A stretch of DNA of 16,726 nucleotides from Acidobacteriota bacterium (lineage in GTDB: Bacteria > Acidobacteriota > Terriglobia > Acidiferrales > UBA7541). The notes under the pieces are model-generated. The model worked only from the letters and a program-made list of their open reading frames with translations, had not been told where the DNA came from and did not search any database. The DNA is taken from positions 1-16,726 of the forward strand of contig QHYF01000005.1 of NCBI GenBank assembly GCA_003224075.1. The letters are read 5' to 3'. A program made the position numbers and the translations under genes. Positions 7,301 to 13,562 of the stretch are shown here, one piece after another; position 1 is the stretch's first letter, and each line of letters begins with the position of its first letter.

Positions 7301-7933
7301 TCAGGCCTGTACCAAGCCTCGCCGGACCGCGTATCGCACTAGGGTTGCCGTCTCGTGAATATCCAATTTCTGCATGAGTCTAGTGCGATGTGACTCGGCA
7401 GTCTTCACACTGATGCCCAGGAGGGAAGCAACGTCCTTTGTCGATCTCCCCTCGGCGATGAGTTGGAGCACTTGGCGTTCACGAAGCGTCAATGGGTCCG
7501 AGGGCATCTCCGATTTGGTGCGATACGCTTCTACGACGGCGCGGGAGACGCCTGGGCTCAAATAGAACTGTCCTCGCGCGACCTGCTGAATGGCATGAAC
7601 CAAGTCGCTCGCGACCTGGCTCTTCAGCACGTATCCTTTCACGCCGGCCTCGAGCGCTTCCCGGATGTACTGATCTTCTTCATGCTGGGTGAGCAGAATC
7701 GCCTTCGTCTTCGGGCAAGAACGGCCCAGTTGGCGGGCCGCGTCGATACCGTTGAGCGTTGGCATGCTGATATCGAAGACTGCGATATCCGGATGAAGCG
7801 ACTCCGAGAAGCGAACTGCTTCCTGCCCATCGGATGCTTCCGCAACCACTTGAAATTTTTCCCGTTCCAACAATGACTTCAAACCCTGGCGTACCAGGAT
7901 GTGGTCATCAGCGAGCACGACACGAATTGACAT
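7301..7933 (-). CDS. NarL/FixJ-type response regulator, output of the stressosome-linked kinase
   Basis: The 210-residue protein has a receiver with Asp9/Asp10, phospho-acceptor Asp54 (AVFDISMP), Thr82 and Lys104, followed by a LuxR-type helix-turn-helix (LTLRERQVLQLIAEGRSTK, SVKTAESHRTRLMQK). Its first 26 bases overlap the end of the histidine kinase gene, which makes it the cognate partner. As the last recognised gene of the rsbR-rsbS-rsbT-rsbX-kinase run, it is the probable transcriptional output of the whole stress module. It occupies the place that sigma-B would hold in Bacillus. A close paralogue lies 527 bases downstream and may bind the same sites. Confidence 0.93.
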   Translation of the reverse strand: MSIRVVLADDHILVRQGLKSLLEREKFQVVAEASDGQEAVRFSESLHPDIAVFDISMPTLNGIDAARQLGRSCPKTKAILLTQHEEDQYIREALEAGVKGYVLKSQVASDLVHAIQQVARGQFYLSPGVSRAVVEAYRTKSEMPSDPLTLRERQVLQLIAEGRSTKDVASLLGISVKTAESHRTRLMQKLDIHETATLVRYAVRRGLVQA

Positions 7934-8885
7934 GTTCAGTCTCCAGTGGAAGTCTTAGTGAGATTTCGGTTCCCTGTCCTGGGCCGGATTGGATGCGGAG
8001 CGTTCCGCCGATGGCACTCACCCGCTCCTGCATGGCAATCAACCCTAATCCTTTGCGGCCCGGTGTTCCTTGAGCCCGATGCGTATCAAAACCTTCCCCA
8101 TCGTCCCGGATGGAACAATGCAGCACTTGGTTTTCCCGCCAGGCACGAATCCAGATGTTTCTCGCCTTGGCGTGCTTGACGGCATTGTTGAGCGATTCCT
8201 GCACAATGCGATAAAGCGCCGTTTCGGCCGGGCCAGGCAAACGCCCGGAAATTCTCGCCTGGATGTGGATCGGCAGATTTGCGCGTTTCGAGATTCCCTC
8301 CGCCAGAAAACGGATCGCGGGAATCCAGCCGAGATCATCTAGAATTGTTGGTCGGAGTTCATGAGAATACCGGCGAAGGTGTTTTTCCACTTCGTTCAGT
8401 AAGCCTTTGATGCGCCCGAGCTGCTCTTGTTGGGGCTTGGGTAATTCCCGCGCCATGTCGGCCAGCGCAAGGTGCACAGCCACCAGAAGCTGTCCCGCTT
8501 CGTCGTGCACGGCATAAGCAATGCGCTTGATCTCTTGCTCGAGAGTTTCATTGAGCTGCCGTAGCGCCCTCACCGCATCCTGAAACCCGCGCTGGGCCAT
8601 CTCGTAGGGAGACATACATTCCGCCAGGAAATCGGCGCTCGCCCGGAGCACATCCTCGCGGCCCTTTCCATTGTTTGTGTCCTGAGCCAACGCCCGGAGC
8701 GCTCCATGGTGAATCGAGGCGAGGTCCAGGAGGCTTTTCCGTTCCGCGATGGCTCGGCGCCCGAGTTCATACGCCCGGCCCAGCGTGGCCTCGCCTCCCC
8801 CGGCGGCATATTCACGCAACAAAGAGGCGTACTCCTCTTCAAGGCTTGCTTGAGGCCTTTTTTTGCGTCCTGCAGCCATCTTCAT
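7908..8885 (-). CDS. Histidine kinase with RsbU_N-type N-terminal domain (HisKA_3 + HATPase)
   Basis: The 325-residue cytoplasmic protein has an N-terminal helical domain at about residues 19-100 (YASLLREYAA, then IHHGALRAL, then ADFLAECMSPYEMA). This matches the pattern of the RsbU N-terminal domain, the part of the Bacillus phosphatase that binds RsbT. A short coiled coil leads to a HisKA_3 domain with phospho-acceptor His127 in AVHDEAGQ, then an HATPase domain with N-box QESLNNAVKHA, G1 box DDGEGFD and G2 box GLGLIAMQER. The start overlaps the upstream rsbX stop as ATGA, and the end overlaps the response regulator by 26 bases. Inference: RsbT released from the stressosome binds the N-terminal domain and changes kinase or phosphatase activity. 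There is no membrane segment or other sensor, so control must come from partner proteins. Confidence 0.9.
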   Translation of the reverse strand: MKMAAGRKKRPQASLEEEYASLLREYAAGGGEATLGRAYELGRRAIAERKSLLDLASIHHGALRALAQDTNNGKGREDVLRASADFLAECMSPYEMAQRGFQDAVRALRQLNETLEQEIKRIAYAVHDEAGQLLVAVHLALADMARELPKPQQEQLGRIKGLLNEVEKHLRRYSHELRPTILDDLGWIPAIRFLAEGISKRANLPIHIQARISGRLPGPAETALYRIVQESLNNAVKHAKARNIWIRAWRENQVLHCSIRDDGEGFDTHRAQGTPGRKGLGLIAMQERVSAIGGTLRIQSGPGQGTEISLRLPLETEHVNSCRAR

Positions 8886-9499
8886 GGACGGATTCCTGTC
8901 AACCGAGAAACCAGAACGAGCGCGTCGTCACTTCCGCTGAGGCAATTCTGGAGAATTCTGTCCGCCGCTCTTTGCGGATTCTCCAAAGAGTTAAGCGTCT
9001 CGGTAAAGTCGCTTCGAATGCCATCGGTAGCGAAAATGAGCGTGTCCCCCTTCTGTATCGGAAGCACGGCAGCCTGCAGGGGAGGCACCCGGGATCCGAC
9101 CACGCCAGCTCGAAGGAGAAGAGGCTCTTGCGCATTTCCATTTTTTTTGTTGGCACGCATCAAAAGTCCTTGAACGTTCCCGACACCGAGCCATGTCATC
9201 ATGCCTTGAACGACGTCAATAGAAGCGAGACTCAAGACAACACCGCGCGTCGTCCGGAGTTTCTCATGGCACCGTTCGACCAGAGATATGATGGGTTCGC
9301 CGACGCCATTTCTGAGAATGGAAATGGCCCTTTTCGCGGCGTTGGCGGCTTCTTCTCCATGGCCGATTCCATCAACCGCAGCGATCAGAACTCCGTCCTG
9401 GTTGCAACAAACCAGATGGTGATCCCCCGACTCACCCTGACCGGAAAGTGCAAACTTGGCAACGCCGTACTCCACCATCGGCACTCTTATTGTTTCCAC
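8882..9499 (-). CDS. rsbX: RsbX-like PP2C/SpoIIE-family serine phosphatase
   Basis: The 205-residue protein is a minimal PP2C-type phosphatase domain. Metal-ligand motifs are visible: Asp26 (GESGD), Asp43-Gly44 in AAVDGIGHG, Asp159-Gly160 in FATDGIRSDF and Asp192 in GSDDALVLV. A WLGVGNVQGLL strand and a SRVPPLQ segment also fit the RsbX group. RsbX removes phosphate from RsbS and RsbR and so resets the stressosome after stress. It begins at GTG with no strong ribosome-binding site inside the rsbT 3' end (13-base overlap), so translation is probably coupled. An ATG seven codons in is an alternative start. It ends in an ATGA overlap with the kinase gene. Size and context distinguish it from larger RsbU/RsbP phosphatases. 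Confidence 0.88.
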   Translation of the reverse strand: METIRVPMVEYGVAKFALSGQGESGDHHLVCCNQDGVLIAAVDGIGHGEEAANAAKRAISILRNGVGEPIISLVERCHEKLRTTRGVVLSLASIDVVQGMMTWLGVGNVQGLLMRANKKNGNAQEPLLLRAGVVGSRVPPLQAAVLPIQKGDTLIFATDGIRSDFTETLNSLENPQRAADRILQNCLSGSDDALVLVSRLTGIRP

Positions 9500-9891
9500 T
9501 TCTTCACCGCCACTGTTGTCCCCCTGCTAGGCTGGGAGGTAATTTCAAATTCGTCCATGAGTCGCCGCACTCCGGGCAGCCCGAGCCCGAGACTTCCCGA
9601 AGTGGAGAAGCCATCGCGCAGGGCCTGGGGAATGTCTGGAATGCCCGGACCATGATCTGAAGCGACAACCAGGATGCCCACGTGACTCGAATTTTGAATT
9701 CCCTTCAAGGTGATATGCCCCTTGCCCGCGTAGGTCACGATGTTCCGCGCTAGTTCCGAGATTGCCGTTGCAATAAGCGTGGCATCACCCGACAAAAACC
9801 CGAGTTCCGCCGCCATGGCTCGGCCCTTTTGGCGCGCTAGGACGATATCCTGGTCGGAGTTGATGGCCACGCGGGTTTCTCCTGCCGGCAC
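9487..9891 (-). CDS. rsbT: RsbT-type serine/threonine switch kinase
   Basis: The 134-residue protein is a single HATPase domain of the anti-sigma-factor kinase type. Key features are the N-box with Glu46 and Asn50 (ISELARNIVTYAGKG), G1 box Asp79 (SDHGPGIPD) and G2 box GLGLPGVRRL (102-111). The YAGKG sequence after the N-box is characteristic of RsbT rather than RsbW. RsbT is held in the RsbR-RsbS stressosome. On stress it phosphorylates both STAS proteins and leaves to activate its target, in Bacillus RsbU. The listed start is GTG with a weak upstream sequence. A second in-frame GTG at 9870 has a good AGGAGA eight bases upstream and would give a 127-residue protein closer to the usual length; I cannot decide between them. 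Confidence 0.92.
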   Translation of the reverse strand: MPAGETRVAINSDQDIVLARQKGRAMAAELGFLSGDATLIATAISELARNIVTYAGKGHITLKGIQNSSHVGILVVASDHGPGIPDIPQALRDGFSTSGSLGLGLPGVRRLMDEFEITSQPSRGTTVAVKKWKQ

Positions 9892-9903
9892 TGTGACTCA
9901 CTC

Positions 9904-10266
9904 TCAGTTCACGGTCTTGAACTTCTTGTTCAAATAGTTCAAACCCTCTTCCAGGTCGAGGGCTGTGACGACCCCTTCCAACGTCAAACCAAGCTGCACC
10001 ATCGCAAAGGCTACTTCCGGCTGAATTCCAACGATGACGGTTTCCGCTCCGCGCAAACGGATCATTTGCGCGATCTCCCGCAGAGTTCGTGACGCGAACG
10101 AGTCCATTACGTCCATCGCCGTGACGTCCACGATGACACCGCGCGAGCGAAACTTGACAACTTGCCGCACCAGCCCGCTGCGCAGCTGGTTGAGATCCGC
10201 GTCCGAAAGAGCCGCCTGAAACGTGGCGATCAGGACCTCTCCTTGTTTGAGAATCGGAACTTCCAA
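9904..10266 (-). CDS. rsbS: RsbS-type single-domain STAS protein of the stressosome
   Basis: The 120-residue protein consists of a STAS domain only. It opens with the VPILKQG strand typical of RsbS and has the phosphorylatable serine Ser56 in the motif VMDSFASR, aligning with the RsbS serine that RsbT modifies. The IVGIQPEVAFAMVQLGL strand-helix and the ALDLEEGL end are also characteristic. RsbS forms the core lattice that holds RsbT. The only plausible initiation codon is TTG, supported by GGGGA about eight bases upstream; the frame is closed by a TAA just above and has no ATG or GTG near the start. It lies 21 bases after rsbR and 12 bases before the listed start of rsbT. Confidence 0.92.
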   Translation of the reverse strand: MEVPILKQGEVLIATFQAALSDADLNQLRSGLVRQVVKFRSRGVIVDVTAMDVMDSFASRTLREIAQMIRLRGAETVIVGIQPEVAFAMVQLGLTLEGVVTALDLEEGLNYLNKKFKTVN

Positions 10267-10287
10267 GTGGCTCTTCCCCTGGACGAC

Positions 10288-11190
10288 TTAGGTCGGCTCG
10301 GCCAAAGTCGCCACTTTGTATCCCAATAGCCGCTCTGCCTGCTCGATACCGCCTTGCAGGTCGCCGACGGTGTTCATCTTGCCCAGGTCGACGCCGATGG
10401 TTACCAGTGTTTGCGCAATCTCCGGTGAAAGGCCGGTAACAATGACCGTCGCGCCGAGCAGCCGGGAAGCCTCAACCGTTTGCACCAGGTGGTTGGCAAC
10501 CGTGACGTCCATCGCCGCCACACCCGTGATATCAATCACCACAACTTTGGCGCGATTGGTGCGGATCCCTCGCAGCAATTGTTCCGTCAATTGCCGGGCG
10601 CGCTGCGGATCGATCACGCCGATGATCGGCAGAATCAGCAGGCGCTCGCGAACCTGCAGCACCGGAGTAGACAGTTCGCGAATCGCCTCTTGCTGTTGGC
10701 GGATGACGCGCTCGCGCTCCTGAACGAAACCCACGGCCACCGTGTTGGCAATGCGGTTTGCCGCCGGCTCATAGGCATCTAAGATGCGGTTCAATTTCTT
10801 GAAATCCGTCTGGTACTTGGCGAAGAGAGAGCGTGCGAGGACGTCGCGAAGCAGAAGAACGATTCCAACAACTTCGTGGGTTTCGACGCCTCGCGGAATG
10901 ATGCGTTCGGACAGATTTCTCGCGTAGGCTTGCAGCGCTTCGAAAGTTTCCGTCTCGAGGGCCTCCACGTAGCTGTCGTACACCGAGGTTGCTTCCGCGA
11001 AAATTTCTTCCTTAGTCATCGCGGTGAGCAAGCGTGTTTCAGAAATGCGCCCCACCCATTCCTCGCGGAGTTGCGTCCGGTTCTGCCGGAGGTGCGCCAC
11101 TAGTTCTCGGAGCAGCTCGGACGATGCTTCGTTGTGTCCCGAGTCGTCCGGCGCTATCCCTGAAACCTGGCCCCCGTCACGTTTTGCCAT
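10288..11190 (-). CDS. rsbR: RsbR-type stressosome sensor (RsbRD_N-like + STAS)
   Basis: The 300-residue protein has an N-terminal helical region (about 25-165) resembling the RsbRD N-terminal sensor domain, with EEWVGRISETRLL and RDVLARSLFAKYQ segments. A helical linker (FVQERERVIRQQQEAIRELSTPVL) leads to a C-terminal STAS domain from about 176. In Bacillus RsbR the STAS domain carries two threonines phosphorylated by RsbT. The second is conserved here as Thr261 (EIAQTLV). At the first, the usual D-T-x-V-A reads D228-V229-T230-V-A, so valine sits at the site and a threonine is shifted by one. The ATG at 11190 is chosen for an excellent AAGGAGAA seven bases upstream; a longer frame to 11292 adds 34 unlikely residues. 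It is the first gene of the stressosome operon. Confidence 0.92.
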   Translation of the reverse strand: MAKRDGGQVSGIAPDDSGHNEASSELLRELVAHLRQNRTQLREEWVGRISETRLLTAMTKEEIFAEATSVYDSYVEALETETFEALQAYARNLSERIIPRGVETHEVVGIVLLLRDVLARSLFAKYQTDFKKLNRILDAYEPAANRIANTVAVGFVQERERVIRQQQEAIRELSTPVLQVRERLLILPIIGVIDPQRARQLTEQLLRGIRTNRAKVVVIDITGVAAMDVTVANHLVQTVEASRLLGATVIVTGLSPEIAQTLVTIGVDLGKMNTVGDLQGGIEQAERLLGYKVATLAEPT

Positions 11191-11197
11191 AAGAGTA

Positions 11198-11205
11198 TTC
11201 TCCTT
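11198..11205 (-). promoter_or_regulatory. Strong ribosome-binding site that fixes the rsbR start
   Basis: AAGGAGAA on the minus strand, seven bases before the ATG at 11190. It is the strongest such site in the stressosome operon and argues against the longer frame starting at 11292. Confidence 0.75.
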
Positions 11206-11705
11206 GCGTTGAACCGTAAGGGTCCCGACGATCACACACCCTCCCAGAGAGAAGACAGGATAGCCAATACCATCGGAAACCTGCCTGCTCAAGCAAGTAA
11301 AACCCGGAAAGGCACCTCAGGTAAAGACCCTAGTTTGACCAAACGATGAATATCTAAGCCTTCCGGTGAAGCCGACCTTTCTACGAGCCCTTTGAAGCTG
11401 TACGACGGGAAAGGCCCCACAGCGATGGTTTCAAAGTGAACCACTTCATGCGGATGTGTCCCACTCGTGACACTCTCTTTCATCGAAATGAGAAACATCC
11501 GGCCGAACTCGATTGTTTTCAACCATCTAGCTGCAAGGAACCAGTTCCAAGTGGGCAGCTGCGTGCCCCTGTTCCCGAACGGACTCCCATGTACTTTCCC
11601 GTGCCTGAGTCGAAAACCACCGACCAAACCCATGCCGCCGTTCGGGCACTTTTGGTATCCGGGCAGCATTACAACCGACTGGTTGTGCAGAAGAGGAAAT
11701 AAGCC
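11206..11705. other. Divergent promoter region between rsbR and the Hpt gene
   Basis: About 500 bases without a supportable gene; frames on both strands (11289-11669 minus, 11436-11702 plus) show no family motif and overlap each other. It should contain the promoters for the stressosome operon and for the Hpt/diguanylate cyclase pair. I see a 12-base dyad GTTTG-AC-CAAAC at 11333-11344 as a possible operator. I found no convincing sigma-B-like pair (GTTT / GGGTAT) and only weak sigma-70-like matches. Confidence 0.4.
11333..11344. repeat. Dyad GTTTG-AC-CAAAC upstream of rsbR
   Basis: Perfect five-base arms (11333-11337 and 11340-11344), 143 bases upstream of the rsbR start and 361 bases before the Hpt gene. 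The size and spacing suit a helix-turn-helix regulator site, but there is no second copy to support this. Confidence 0.25.
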
Positions 11706-12077
11706 GTGAAAGAGAATAAAGACTCACCCAATTCGACCTTTGATCCCGAGGAGCTGCTTGCCCGCGTGGAAAATGACCGCGAACTCCTGCAGGACCTTCT
11801 GATGATCTTCAAAGAAGAATTCCCCGGCCATCTGCAAGCTTTGCGCGAAGCCGTGGAATCTGGGGAGGGGAAACGCGTTGTCGCGGCGGCTCACGCCCTA
11901 AAGGGGATGCTCTCGAACCTGGCTGCCGCACAGGCTGCCGCTGCGGCGGCGAAGCTAGAGCAGTTGGGCCGCAACGGAGAAGTTTCCCAATTCCAAGAGG
12001 CTTTTACCTTGGTCGAGACAAACGCCTCGAGGCTATTACCGCAACTGGAGGCCTACATGGCAGAGGCCAATAAATGA
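11706..12077 (+). CDS. Histidine phosphotransfer (Hpt) domain protein
   Basis: The 123-residue, mostly helical protein has the Hpt signature AAHALKGMLSNLAA, with His63 as the phospho-carrier and the following Lys66-Gly67 conserved. Hpt proteins relay phosphate between the receiver of a hybrid kinase and a downstream receiver. The stop overlaps the next gene's start as ATGA, so its natural acceptor is the receiver of the adjacent receiver-GGDEF protein. No hybrid kinase (kinase with attached receiver) is visible in the window, so the upstream donor is encoded elsewhere. The start is GTG with AGAGGA upstream; no ATG lies near the beginning. The alanine-rich helix after the His is typical of the four-helix bundle. 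Confidence 0.88.
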   Translation: MKENKDSPNSTFDPEELLARVENDRELLQDLLMIFKEEFPGHLQALREAVESGEGKRVVAAAHALKGMLSNLAAAQAAAAAAKLEQLGRNGEVSQFQEAFTLVETNASRLLPQLEAYMAEANK

Positions 12078-13033
12078 GAATTCTGATTGCGGATGACGAG
12101 GTGCTGTCGCGTCGGCTGCTGCAAAAGACATTGGAGCGCGCTGGCTACGAAGTGACCGCCTTGGAGAACGGACGCCTAGCGGCTGAGCAGTTATGCAAGC
12201 GGGATGGACCGCGGCTCGCGTTGCTGGACTGGATGATGCCCGAGTTGGATGGGCCGGGCGTCTGCCGCGAAGTCCGGAAGAGGAATGAACAATCTTATGT
12301 TTATATGGTCCTACTCACATCCAAAGAGGCCAAAGAAGACGTCGTGGCAGGGCTGGAATCCGGGGCTGACGATTACCTAACGAAGCCATTCAACGCCGAG
12401 GAGCTCAAAGCGCGTCTGCGCACCGGATTGCGGATTCTGAACCTTGAAGACCGCCTGGTCGAGGCGCGCGAGGAGATGCGCTTCAAGGCCACCCATGACG
12501 GTCTGACCTCTCTTTGGAACCGCGGAGTGATTCTGGATTTGCTGGGACGTGAACTTGATCGTTCCTGCCGCGAGCGTGTCTCCACGGCTATTTTGATCTG
12601 CGATCTGGATCACTTCAAGAACGTGAACGATACCTACGGCCACTCGGCAGGGGATGAGGTTTTGCAAGCGACCGCAAAACGGCTAGTTTCTTCGGTTCGC
12701 TCTTACGATTTCGTGGGTCGCTATGGCGGTGAGGAATTTCTGGTGGTCTTGAATAACTGCAATCCGGCCTTTGGCCTTGCGCGGGCGGAAGAGATCCGGA
12801 AAACAATCGCGCAACGCCCCGTGCAAACTTCAAGCGGAGTGGTTCCGATCACGATGAGCCTGGGCCTCTTGCTCAGCCAGGAATGGGGCTTCCGCCCACT
12901 CGAGGAGCTTCTTCAGGAGGCCGATGCAGCGCTCTACGCTGCGAAGAAAGCAGGCCGCAACTGCGTGAAGGTCGCAAAACCAAGCGCTCCCTGTGACATC
13001 AGAGACGCGCGGGTCGAAAAAGCCGCCACCTAA
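12074..13033 (+). CDS. Receiver-GGDEF response regulator, diguanylate cyclase
   Basis: The 319-residue protein has a receiver (Asp7/Asp8, phospho-acceptor Asp52 in LLDWMMPELDG, Thr82, Lys104 in YLTKPF), a short linker helix (LNLEDRLVEAREEMR), and then a GGDEF domain. The latter starts at THDGLTSLWNRG, has the DLDHFKNVNDTYGH strand and the active-site GGEEF at 218-222. An RxxD I-site (RSYD, 209-212) sits five residues upstream, giving product inhibition. The layout resembles PleD-like cyclases but with one receiver, so phosphorylation should promote dimerisation and cyclic-di-GMP synthesis. It is translationally coupled to the Hpt gene. The C-terminal ~20 residues after the domain are variable. 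No EAL or HD-GYP phosphodiesterase is seen in the window. Confidence 0.93.
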   Translation: MRILIADDEVLSRRLLQKTLERAGYEVTALENGRLAAEQLCKRDGPRLALLDWMMPELDGPGVCREVRKRNEQSYVYMVLLTSKEAKEDVVAGLESGADDYLTKPFNAEELKARLRTGLRILNLEDRLVEAREEMRFKATHDGLTSLWNRGVILDLLGRELDRSCRERVSTAILICDLDHFKNVNDTYGHSAGDEVLQATAKRLVSSVRSYDFVGRYGGEEFLVVLNNCNPAFGLARAEEIRKTIAQRPVQTSSGVVPITMSLGLLLSQEWGFRPLEELLQEADAALYAAKKAGRNCVKVAKPSAPCDIRDARVEKAAT

Positions 13034-13085
13034 TAAATGGAAGGGCGCCGGCCGCGCCTAGCCGCTGGAAATCCCTCGGATCATA

Positions 13086-13107
13086 GGCGCTAAGCGCCCT
13101 TTGTTTT
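13086..13107 (+). terminator. Probable intrinsic terminator of the Hpt/diguanylate cyclase operon
   Basis: A GGCGC-TAA-GCGCC hairpin (13086-13098) is followed by CTTTGTTTT. An alternative longer pairing exists between AAGGGCGC at 13041-13048 and GCGCCCTT at 13094-13101. It lies 52 bases after the plus-strand stop codon and overlaps the last codons of the convergent minus-strand gene. Confidence 0.5.
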
Positions 13108-13545
13108 GGGTTTCCCCTGGCCCAACATCTGCCGCATCGCCGCTGAGGATCCAGGTGCGCGTTTCTCGCGCCAAGCCTCCAGCCGCTTGCAAGTTTCTTC
13201 GATATTCTGGAAAAGATGGGGGTTCTTGAAAGCGCCGCGCCAGGTGGGGACAATCAATCGCATGCGGTCCCAAACCACCCAGATCTCGCCGTTGCTCTCG
13301 AAAAACAATTCGTCATTAATCAGCCCGCGATTGACGATGCCCGCGACCATGTCCCAGTAGCTGATGACCATGCGGATGTGGGTGTTCTCCTCGCTGCCCT
13401 GGGGATACTTCTGCATCATGTCTTCCGGAGATTCCGGATGAAAGTGTTCCACGAACCACGCGCGCGCCTGACGCAGGCGCGACTCGCGCCTCATGTCGTA
13501 CAAGCGCAGCATCAGGTTTACTTCGTCGTAGGTGATCTGGGCCAT
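13090..13545 (-). CDS. Conserved-looking hypothetical protein, possibly DUF4760-like
   Basis: The 151-residue soluble protein is rich in Arg, Trp and acidic residues. It opens with a helix (VNLMLRLYDMRRESRLRQAR), then WFVEHFHPESPEDMM, a VISYWDMVAGIVNRGLI helix, an ELFFESNGEIWVVWDR turn, and a basic C-terminus. This pattern (RRE..LR.AR.WF, then a W..vAgivnrGli segment) recalls the DUF4760-type hypothetical proteins of soil bacteria, but I offer that only tentatively. It has no catalytic motif that I recognise. The ATG at 13545 has an excellent AAGGAGGA six bases upstream, within the 17-base gap after the MscS-type channel gene, so the two form an operon. A role near the membrane channel is possible but not shown. 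Confidence 0.75.
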   Translation of the reverse strand: MAQITYDEVNLMLRLYDMRRESRLRQARAWFVEHFHPESPEDMMQKYPQGSEENTHIRMVISYWDMVAGIVNRGLINDELFFESNGEIWVVWDRMRLIVPTWRGAFKNPHLFQNIEETCKRLEAWREKRAPGSSAAMRQMLGQGKPKTKGA

Positions 13546-13562
13546 GGTGGTTCCTCCTTGCG

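Noticed and set aside
11191..11292. 34-residue N-terminal extension of RsbR
   Set aside because: The strong AAGGAGAA before the ATG at 11190 marks the real start, and the extension is unlike RsbR proteins.
11206..11480. Sigma-B-type promoter for the stressosome operon
   Set aside because: GTTT-like motifs occur but none has a GGGTAT-like partner at 12-15 bases.
11289..11702. Opposing ORFs in the rsbR/Hpt intergenic region
   Set aside because: They overlap on opposite strands, have no recognised family and no good ribosome-binding sites; treated as chance frames in a promoter region.
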